64,000 bases of DNA. Origin: Actinomyces denticolens. Lineage in GTDB: Bacteria > Actinomycetota > Actinomycetes > Actinomycetales > Actinomycetaceae. Made by a program: the position numbers and the translations under genes. Position 1 is the first letter of the stretch; every line of letters begins with the position of its first letter. The stretch is taken from positions 1 to 64,000 of the forward strand of contig NZ_MVIW01000006.1 in assembly GCF_002072185.1 (NCBI RefSeq). Reading direction: 5' to 3'. This document shows, in pieces, positions 57,290-64,000 of this stretch. A model generated the notes under the pieces. That model was not told where the DNA came from, ran no database searches, and saw only the letters and a program-made list of their open reading frames with translations.

Positions 57290-60094
57290 TCAGCCCTTCT
57301 TCGGCTTGGCGGGGGCCTCGCCGAGCTCGACGGCGGTGACGATCACGGCCGGGGCGGGCTCGTCGTCGTCGCCCGCGCGCAGCTCGGCCGCGGCCAGGGT
57401 CATCGGGCCCGTCACCTTCGCGGCCTCGAGGAGATCGGCGCGAACCGCCTCCACGCTCGCCTCGGCCTCGGGGGCCACGGCCAGCGCCACGGAGAGGATC
57501 GGCGTCTTCTGGCTCGTCTTGGCCTCCGACTTGACCTTGCGCAGCGCCGCCAGCGCCTGGCCGGCGCGGGCCACGAGGGCGGCGTCGGCGCCGGCCGAGG
57601 CCTCGCGCAGGGGCGCGGCCTCGGGCCAGGCGGCGCGGTGGACGCTGCCGGTGCGGTACCAGCTCCACACCTCCTCCGCGGCGAAGGGCAGGAAGGGCGC
57701 GAAGAGGCGCACGAAGGTGTCCACGGCGATGGCCAGGGCCGTGCGGGCGCTCGTGACGGCGGCCGGGTCGTGGGAGCCGCCCAGGTCGTTGGCGCGATCC
57801 TTGACGAGCTCGATGTAGTCGTCGCAGAAGGTCCAGAAGAAGGACTCCGCGGCCTCCAGGGCGCGGGCGTGCTCGAAGCGCTCGAAGGCGGCGGTCGCGG
57901 CGTCCACGACATCCGCCAGGGCCGCCAGGACCGCCCGGTCGATCGGCTCGGTGACGGCGGTGGCGTCCAGGCTCGGCGCGGGGGCGGCCGCGAGGGCCTC
58001 CTCATCGGCGTCCCAGGGCAGGCCCATGGACAGGGCGAACTTGGAGGCGTTGAGGAGCTTGATGGCCAGGCGGCGGCCGATCTTGATCTGCTGCTCCTCG
58101 AAGGCCGCGTCCAGGCCCAGGCGGGCCGAGGCCGCCCAATAGCGCACGGCGTCGGCCCCGAACCTCTCCAGCAGGCCCATGGGGGTCTCGGCGTTGCCCT
58201 TGGACTTGCTCATCTTCTTGTGGTCCGAGTCCAGGATCCATCCGGAGATGCCCGCGTGCCTCCAGGGCAGGGCGCCGAACTCCAGGTCCGCGCGTACCAC
58301 GGAGGAGAACAGCCAGGTGCGGATGATGTCCTGGCCCTGGGGGCGCAGGTCCATGGGGTAGACGCGGTTGAAGAGGTCCTCGTCCGTCAGCCAGCCGGAG
58401 ACCAGCTGGGGCGACAGGGAGGAGGTCGCCCAGGTGTCCATGATGTCGAGCTCGGCGGTGAAGCCGCCCGGCTGGTCGCGCTGATCCTCCGTGTAGCCGG
58501 CCGGGATATCCGAGGAGGGGTCGATCGGCAGCTCGGCCTCGGCGGGGGTCAGGACGCGGGTGTAGTCCACCTCGCCGTCGTCGTCGATCGCGTACCAGAC
58601 GGGGAAGGGCACGCCGAAGAAGCGCTGGCGGGAGATGAGCCAGTCGTTGTTGAGGCCCTTGACCCAGTTCTCATAGCGCACCCGCATGAAATCGGGGTGG
58701 AAGTCCAGCTCGGCGCCGCGGGCGAGCAGGTCTGCGCGCAGGTCGGAGCCCGTGGCCGGGTTCGTCCAATCCTTCCCGCCGTTGCGCAGGTACCACTGGC
58801 GGGAGGTGACGATCTCCAGGGGCTTGTCACCCTTCTCGAAGAAGTTCGTCTGACGGGTGGTCGCGGTCGGCTTGCCGCGCATCTCGCCGCTGGCGGCCAG
58901 GGCGGCCACGACGGTCTCCCGCGCCGAGTAGGTGGTCTTGCCGGCCATGGCGGCGTAGGCCTCGCGGCCCGCCGGCGCGGTGATCCACTCGGGGGTCTCG
59001 GCCTCGATGCGACCGTCCTTGCGCAGGATGGCGCGCAGCGGCAGGCCGAGGTCCCGCCACCACTCGATGTCCGTGGTGTCGCCGAAGGTGCAGCACATGG
59101 CGATGCCGGCGCCCTTGTCCCTCTCAGCGGCGGGGTGGGCCAGCACCGGGACCTCGACGCCGAAGACGGGGGAGGCCACGGTCGTGCCCAGCAGCGGCTG
59201 GTAGCGCTCGTCGTCGGGGTGGGCGATGAGGGCCACGCAGGCGGCGAGCAGCTCGGGGCGCGTCGTCTCGATGCACACGTCGTGGGTGCCGGCCGGGCCG
59301 GTCTCGATGGGGGCACCCGCCGCGGCCGCGCGCTCGGCGGCGTCGGTGTCGACGACGTGGAAGGCCAGGCGGTGGTAGAAGCCCGGGTACTCGCGGGACT
59401 CGAGCTCCGCCTGAGCGACGGCCGTCTGGAAGGTGACGTCCCACAGGCCAGGTGCGGCGGCCTGGTAGGCCTCGCCCCGCTCCAGGTTGCGCAGGAAGGC
59501 GGCCTGGGCGACCCTGCGGGCGCGCTCGCCGATGGTCTGGTAGGTCTGCCTCCAGTCCACGCTCAGCCCGAGCCGGCGCCACAGGGCCTCGAACTGGGCC
59601 TCGTCGATGGTGGTCAGGCGCTCGCAGAGCTCGACGAAGTTGCGCCGCGAGATCGGCTTCTGGTCCCTGGCCTTGATGGACTTGCCCTCACCGCCGGTGC
59701 GCGGCGGGGTGAAGTCGGGGTCGTAGGGCAGGGAGGGATCGCAGCGCACCCCGTAGTAGTTCTGCACCCGGCGCTCGGTGGGCAGGCCGTTGTCGTCCCA
59801 GCCCATGGGGTAGAAGACGGCCTTGCCGCGCATCCGCTGGTAGCGGGCGAGGGTGTCCGTGTGCGTGTAGGAGAAGACGTGCCCCACGTGCAGCGAGCCC
59901 GATGCCGTCGGGGGAGGGGTGTCGATGGAGAAGACCTCGGGGCGCTCGGCGGAGCGGTCGAAGGCGTAGATGCCGTCCTCCTCCCAGCGCTGCCCCCAGG
60001 TGGACTCCAGGCCGTCGGCGCTCACCTTGGCCGGCACGCGCGGGCTGCGGAGCTGCGAGGGGATGAAACGGGATGAGTTGCTGGGCTGCGACAT
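57290..60094 (-). CDS. valS: Valyl-tRNA synthetase
   Basis: 934 aa from ATG 60094. Class I synthetase with HVGH (69-72, HIGH motif), KMSKSKGN (about 628), editing domain (RLAFHVVDTD, TTRPELLAACVALIAHPDD) and the C-terminal tRNA-binding coiled coil. Upstream translation to 60718 is open but unrelated. No T-box leader seen in the 60095-60300 region. Confidence 0.96.
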   Translation of the reverse strand: MSQPSNSSRFIPSQLRSPRVPAKVSADGLESTWGQRWEEDGIYAFDRSAERPEVFSIDTPPPTASGSLHVGHVFSYTHTDTLARYQRMRGKAVFYPMGWDDNGLPTERRVQNYYGVRCDPSLPYDPDFTPPRTGGEGKSIKARDQKPISRRNFVELCERLTTIDEAQFEALWRRLGLSVDWRQTYQTIGERARRVAQAAFLRNLERGEAYQAAAPGLWDVTFQTAVAQAELESREYPGFYHRLAFHVVDTDAAERAAAAGAPIETGPAGTHDVCIETTRPELLAACVALIAHPDDERYQPLLGTTVASPVFGVEVPVLAHPAAERDKGAGIAMCCTFGDTTDIEWWRDLGLPLRAILRKDGRIEAETPEWITAPAGREAYAAMAGKTTYSARETVVAALAASGEMRGKPTATTRQTNFFEKGDKPLEIVTSRQWYLRNGGKDWTNPATGSDLRADLLARGAELDFHPDFMRVRYENWVKGLNNDWLISRQRFFGVPFPVWYAIDDDGEVDYTRVLTPAEAELPIDPSSDIPAGYTEDQRDQPGGFTAELDIMDTWATSSLSPQLVSGWLTDEDLFNRVYPMDLRPQGQDIIRTWLFSSVVRADLEFGALPWRHAGISGWILDSDHKKMSKSKGNAETPMGLLERFGADAVRYWAASARLGLDAAFEEQQIKIGRRLAIKLLNASKFALSMGLPWDADEEALAAAPAPSLDATAVTEPIDRAVLAALADVVDAATAAFERFEHARALEAAESFFWTFCDDYIELVKDRANDLGGSHDPAAVTSARTALAIAVDTFVRLFAPFLPFAAEEVWSWYRTGSVHRAAWPEAAPLREASAGADAALVARAGQALAALRKVKSEAKTSQKTPILSVALAVAPEAEASVEAVRADLLEAAKVTGPMTLAAAELRAGDDDEPAPAVIVTAVELGEAPAKPKKG

Positions 60095-60359
60095 GCCGCT
60101 GATTCTGTCACGGTGCCGCCTCAGCGCTCCAAGCGGGCGGGGCGGCGCGCCTGTGAGGTGGGCTACCAGGCGGTCGGGGGAGCGGGGCCGGGCTCCGTCG
60201 GCCGGCCCCGCCCCCCTCTCCTCGGCCCGCGTACCGGTCTCGGTGGCGTTTTCGACCGGTCTCGACGACGGTATCGACCGGTCTCGCGCGCGGGGGGAGG
60301 GGATTGGTACGCTTGTGCCAGAACTGGCCGCGGTGATCCCCAATGACGAGGAGGCGGGC

Positions 60360-61919
60360 ATGACCGAGGAGTCCCCGGGCGCGCGCATCGCGGGGCTGAG
60401 CGACGACGTCGCGACCCTGACCCGCAAGAACACCCTGCTCGCCAACGCCCTGCGCGCCGCCCGCACCGAGCTCGCCTCCCTCCACGACGATCTCCAGGCC
60501 CTCCAGGCCCCGCCGCTGGCCCACGCCACGGTCATCGCCGCCCACGCCACCGAGCGCACCGCCGACATCGCGCTGGCGGGCCGGCGCCACCGCGTGGGCG
60601 TGGGGCCCGACGTCGTCGCCTCCTCCCTCGCCCCCGGCGCCCCGGTGCTCCTCAACGAGCACCTCGTCATCACCGCCATCGCGCCCGGGCCCCGGGGTGG
60701 GGAGGTCGTGAGCGTCAAGGAGGCCTACGACGACTCCACCATCCTGGTCACCGCCCGCCACGACGAGGAGATGGTCCTCGCGCTCGCGGACGGGCTCACC
60801 CGCCGCGCCCCGCGCGCCGGGGACGTCCTCGTGGCCGACCTCGCGGCGCGCATGGCCCTGCGCCCCCTGTCCCGCGCCGAGGTCGAGGACCTCCTCCTGG
60901 AGGAGACCCCGGACGTCTCCTACGAGGACATCGGCGGGCTCGGCCCCCAGATCGAGCTCATCCGCGACGCCGTCGAGCTGCCCTTCCTCCACGCCGACCT
61001 CTACCGCGAGCACCGGCTCACCCCGCCGCGCGGCGTCCTCCTCTACGGGCCCCCCGGCTGCGGCAAGACCCTCATCGCCAAGGCGGTGGCCTCCTCACTG
61101 GGTGCCAAGGGCAGGGGCGAGGCCTACTTCCTCAACATCAAGGGCCCCCAGCTCCTCGACAAGTACGTCGGCGAGACCGAGCGCCGCATCCGCGTCATCT
61201 TCGCCCGAGCCCGGGAGAGGGCCGCCACCGGCATCCCCGTCGTCGTCTTCTTCGACGAGATGGACTCCCTCTTCCGCACCCGCGGCTCCGGGCGCTCCTC
61301 CGACGTCGAGACCACCGTGGTGCCGCAGATGCTCGCCGAGCTCGACGGCGTCGACGAGCTCGACAACGTCATCATCATCGGGGCCACCAACCGCGAGGAC
61401 ATGATCGACCCCGCCATCCTGCGACCCGGCCGACTCGACGTCAAGATCCGCATCGACCGGCCCACGGCCGACGGCGCCGCCGAGATCCTGTCCACCTACC
61501 TCACCGAGGACCTCCCCCTGCGCGACGACCTCATCGCCTCGGCGGGCGGGCGATCGGCGGCCATCCGGTCCCTCATCGACGGCGTCGTCGCCCGCCTCTA
61601 CTCCGACGCCCCCGGCAGCGAGATGGTCGAGCTCACCCACGCCGACGGGAGCATCGAGATCCTGCGCACCGCCGATCTCGCCAGCGGAGCCATGCTCGCC
61701 AACATCGTCGACCGCGCCAAGAAGGCCGCCATCAAGGACCTGGTGACCACCGGGCGGCGGGGCCTGGCCGACGAGCACCTGCGCGCCGCCCTGGCCGACG
61801 AGCTCGACGAGAGCAGGGGACTCGTGGCCGCCACCCGCCCCGAGGACTGGGCCAGGGTCACCGGCAGGCGCGGCGTGCCCGTCACCGCCGCCCGGCCGCT
61901 GGGGGGAGGACCGGCATGA
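60360..61919 (+). CDS. arc: AAA ATPase forming ring-shaped complexes (ARC; Mpa homologue)
   Basis: 519 aa from ATG 60360 (GAGGAGG upstream). N-terminal coiled coil (about 12-50), OB-fold domain (about 55-150) and AAA+ module with GPPGCGKT (about 230-237), FFDEMDSL (about 297-304) and ATNREDMIDPAILRPGRLD. In proteasome-bearing actinobacteria this ATPase binds Pup and feeds the 20S core by a C-terminal penultimate-Tyr motif; here the tail is PLGGGPA, without it. It overlaps dop by 4 bp. Confidence 0.95.
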   Translation: MTEESPGARIAGLSDDVATLTRKNTLLANALRAARTELASLHDDLQALQAPPLAHATVIAAHATERTADIALAGRRHRVGVGPDVVASSLAPGAPVLLNEHLVITAIAPGPRGGEVVSVKEAYDDSTILVTARHDEEMVLALADGLTRRAPRAGDVLVADLAARMALRPLSRAEVEDLLLEETPDVSYEDIGGLGPQIELIRDAVELPFLHADLYREHRLTPPRGVLLYGPPGCGKTLIAKAVASSLGAKGRGEAYFLNIKGPQLLDKYVGETERRIRVIFARARERAATGIPVVVFFDEMDSLFRTRGSGRSSDVETTVVPQMLAELDGVDELDNVIIIGATNREDMIDPAILRPGRLDVKIRIDRPTADGAAEILSTYLTEDLPLRDDLIASAGGRSAAIRSLIDGVVARLYSDAPGSEMVELTHADGSIEILRTADLASGAMLANIVDRAKKAAIKDLVTTGRRGLADEHLRAALADELDESRGLVAATRPEDWARVTGRRGVPVTAARPLGGGPA

Positions 61920-63643
61920 GCCGGCCGGGCCCGCTCCCGACCGACCGGGTGATGGGCATCGAGACCGAGTACGGGATCCTCGGGGCCGGCGCCGCGGAGG
62001 TCATCGGCGCCTGCCTCGAGGCCGCCCGCCGCGACGGCCGCCCCGAGGGCGTGCGCTGGGACTACACCGCCGAGCAGCCCCTGCGGGATGCCCGGGGCTT
62101 CGAGATGCGCCGCGAGGACGCCCACCCCGCCATGCTCACCGACGAGACCGGCGCCCCCGGGCCCGTCCCCGGGGCCCGGGCCCCGCGCACCAGCGCCGCC
62201 GCGCGCCTGACCGACCTGGAGGAGTCCTGGCAGCGCGGCACCTCCACATGCCTGCCCGACGGCGGCCGCCTCTACGACGACCACGGCCACCCCGAGTACG
62301 CCACCCCCGAGTGCTCCACCCCCGCCCAGGCCGTCCTGCACGACCTGGCCGGGCAGACCCTGCTCGCAGACGGTGCGGCGCTCCTGGCCTCACGGGGGTC
62401 GCCCGTGCGCCTGTTCAAGAACAACATCGACGGCAAGGGCGCCTCCTACGGCACCCACGAGAACATCCTCGTCCCCCGGGCCGTGCCCTTCGAGGCACTG
62501 GCCCAGGCCCTCATCCCCCTGCTCGTCGCGCGCCCCCTGCTCACCGGGGCGGGGCGCGCCGGCACCGGGGTCGTGACCAGCGGCGCCCGCCTCCAGGCCT
62601 CCCAGCGGGCCGACTACATCGAGACGGTCATCGGACTGCCCACCGTCATGAACCGGCCCCTGATCAACACCCGCGACGAGCCCCACGCCGACCCCGCCCG
62701 CTGGCGCCGCCTCCACCTCATCCCCGGCGACGCGAGCGCCTTCCCCACCATCACCTGGCTGGCACTGGGCATCGCCGCCCTGGTGTGCCGCTGCGCGGAG
62801 GACCCCGCCCCCGGCGCCGCTCCCTGGAGGCGCCTGACCCTGGCCGATCCGATCACCGAGCTGCGCGCCGTCTCGCGCGACACGTCCCTCGCCCACCGCC
62901 TGGCCCTGGCCGACGGCGGGAGCGCCGACCCCCTCGACGTGCTGGACGCCTACCTCGACGCCGTCGTCGCCCACCTCGACCGCGCCGGGGCGCCCCACCC
63001 GGCCCCCGAGTCCGACCCGCTGGCCCCCGACCTCGCCGCGCTCGCGGACGGCCTGGACGCCGACGGTCGCGAGACCGGGGCGCTCCTGGCCTTCTGGGAG
63101 GCCTCGATCAATGAGCTCCGGCGCCTGCGCGCCGGGGAGCCCGGCGCCGCCGGGCACCTGGAATGGGTCGCCAAGGGGGAGCTCCTGCGCGCCACCGCCC
63201 AGCGCCACCCGGGACCGGCCGGCGAGCCCGTCCTCCACGCCGTCGACCTGGCCTGGGGCGAGCTCGGCACGGGCCTGGCCCACAGGGTCCCGGCCGCGGC
63301 CGCCGCCGCCGGAGGCCTCGATGAGGCGCGCATCCGTGCCGCCCTGGCCACCCCGCCGCCCACCACCCGGGCGTGGCTGCGCGGACGCCTCCTGGCCCGC
63401 TTCCCCGGCGCCGTCCGCGCAGCCGGCTGGCAGGCGGTCGTGCTCGACGCCGGGGGCGAGCACGACGAGCGACTGGCCCTCGACGAGCCCACGGCGTACG
63501 GCCGGACCCGCACCGAGCCCCTGCTGCGGGCCCCCGGGACCCCGAGGGACTTCCTGGAGGCCCTGGTGGGCACCGGCCGCCTCGGCCCGCCCCAGGCCGC
63601 CGCCCTCACCGGGGCCGGCACCCCGACCTGCCCACGACCATGA
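61916..63643 (+). CDS. dop: Pup deamidase/depupylase
   Basis: 575 aa, ATGA overlap with ARC. Dop turns the C-terminal Gln of Pup to Glu and also removes Pup from targets. Carboxylate-amine ligase-like fold: GIETEYG (14-20) at the ATP site, LFKNNIDGKGASYGTHENIL and GARLQASQRADYIETVIG. Between these the loop VPGARAPRTSAAARLTDLEE is the Dop-specific insertion. Confidence 0.95.
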   Translation: MSRPGPLPTDRVMGIETEYGILGAGAAEVIGACLEAARRDGRPEGVRWDYTAEQPLRDARGFEMRREDAHPAMLTDETGAPGPVPGARAPRTSAAARLTDLEESWQRGTSTCLPDGGRLYDDHGHPEYATPECSTPAQAVLHDLAGQTLLADGAALLASRGSPVRLFKNNIDGKGASYGTHENILVPRAVPFEALAQALIPLLVARPLLTGAGRAGTGVVTSGARLQASQRADYIETVIGLPTVMNRPLINTRDEPHADPARWRRLHLIPGDASAFPTITWLALGIAALVCRCAEDPAPGAAPWRRLTLADPITELRAVSRDTSLAHRLALADGGSADPLDVLDAYLDAVVAHLDRAGAPHPAPESDPLAPDLAALADGLDADGRETGALLAFWEASINELRRLRAGEPGAAGHLEWVAKGELLRATAQRHPGPAGEPVLHAVDLAWGELGTGLAHRVPAAAAAAGGLDEARIRAALATPPPTTRAWLRGRLLARFPGAVRAAGWQAVVLDAGGEHDERLALDEPTAYGRTRTEPLLRAPGTPRDFLEALVGTGRLGPPQAAALTGAGTPTCPRP

Positions 63644-63668
63644 CGCCCCACGATTGAGGAGAGCCACG

Positions 63669-63857
63669 ATGAGCGAGACCGCCCAGCCCCAATCCACCCA
63701 CCACGACGACCCCGCCCCGGACGACGCCCCCGGGCCCGGCGGCGCGGGCCCGGCGCGCGGCCAGGACCTCGGGAGCGTCCTGGACATGATCGACGACGTG
63801 CTCGCCGTCGGCGCCCAGGAGTTCGTCCAGGGCTTCGTCCAGAAGGGCGGGCAGTGA
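63669..63857 (+). CDS. pup: Prokaryotic ubiquitin-like protein Pup
   Basis: 62 aa with disordered N-terminus, helical DLGSVLDMIDDVLAV and the end FVQKGGQ. The Gln end needs deamidation by Dop before PafA can attach it; Lys59 is the only lysine. SD GAGGAGAG. The stop overlaps the pafA start. Confidence 0.97.
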   Translation: MSETAQPQSTHHDDPAPDDAPGPGGAGPARGQDLGSVLDMIDDVLAVGAQEFVQGFVQKGGQ

Positions 63858-64000
63858 GCCGCGTCGTCGGCCTGGAGACCGAGTTCGGCCTGCTGCGCCA
63901 GGGCGCCGACGGCCGCGCGGAGGACCCCGCGCGCACCGCCGACGAGCTCATGCGCCACCGCCCTCCCGGTTACAGGAGCACGAACATGTTCCTGCCCAAC
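63854..64000 (+). CDS. pafA: Pup ligase PafA, 5' part (continues past window)
   Basis: 49 codons from GTG 63854 (GTGA overlap with pup). VVGLETEFGLL is the ATP-site motif of the PafA/Dop family and RSTNMFLPN leads into the next conserved part. It joins deamidated Pup to lysines of target proteins. That it follows pup directly means no prcBA genes stand between them. Confidence 0.93.
   Translation, partial: MSRVVGLETEFGLLRQGADGRAEDPARTADELMRHRPPGYRSTNMFLPN

Noticed and set aside
57290-60718. Longer valyl-tRNA synthetase starting at 60718
   Set aside because: The extra 208 codons are antisense to ARC; the conserved N-terminus starts at 60094.

Overview
The window is about 70% G+C chromosomal DNA from an actinobacterium, most likely a member of the Actinomycetaceae (Actinomyces or a close relative). 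The evidence is a Pup gene cluster (ARC, dop, pup, pafA), tandem clpP1-clpP2-clpX, a Cys-less L32 protein, many GTG starts, and an HspR-type (HAIR) operator before hsp20. No rRNA and no CRISPR array are present. Two tRNAs lie near 4 kb.

Layout. 1-6.2 kb is core: the end of a Nei/Fpg glycosylase; cysE and cysK on the minus strand behind a 21-codon Cys-containing leader ORF; a YigZ/IMPACT protein; rpmF; tRNA-Gly and tRNA-Pro; hsp20; a nitroreductase. 6.2-41.1 kb is one long accessory (defence) island. It holds, in order: a broken SF1 helicase and a 541-aa unknown protein; a small three-ORF operon of unknown function; toxin-antitoxin modules and remnants; a UvrD-type helicase with a ParE-like N-terminus next to a 2158-aa DUF1998 helicase with a nuclease-like C-terminus; a Fic/VbhA-type module; a decayed IS5-type element; an A+T-rich Dam methylase/ParB-like pair; an Eco57I-type methyltransferase with a SNF2 helicase (DISARM DrmMI/DrmD-like); and an AAA+ ATPase with a subtilisin-like (S8) protease. 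41.5-64 kb returns to core genes: an L,D-transpeptidase, trigger factor, a TetR/ABC exporter operon, an iron-box methyltransferase/cupin operon, clpP1P2, clpX, chorismate mutase, two acyl-CoA ligases behind valS, and ARC-dop-pup-pafA.

How genes work together. Trigger factor, ClpP1P2 and ClpX form a folding and degradation set. Pup, Dop and PafA form a pupylation cycle with the ATPase ARC, but no proteasome subunit genes lie between pup and pafA, so pupylation here may not feed a 20S proteasome. CysK and CysE form the cysteine pathway and are probably controlled by the leader ORF. The island genes are mostly nucleic-acid translocases paired with methyltransferase, nuclease or protease modules, the usual make-up of phage-defence loci.

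Best candidates for something undescribed: (1) the AAA+ ATPase/S8 protease pair, which together with a remnant PIN gene is bracketed by two copies of a 40-bp operator-like repeat; (2) the ParE-like-UvrD plus DUF1998-helicase-nuclease pair; (3) the Dam/ParB pair; (4) the three-ORF operon at 11.1-12.2 kb, whose first protein resembles a truncated ORF at 36.5 kb. Functions in the island are inferred from motifs and context only.
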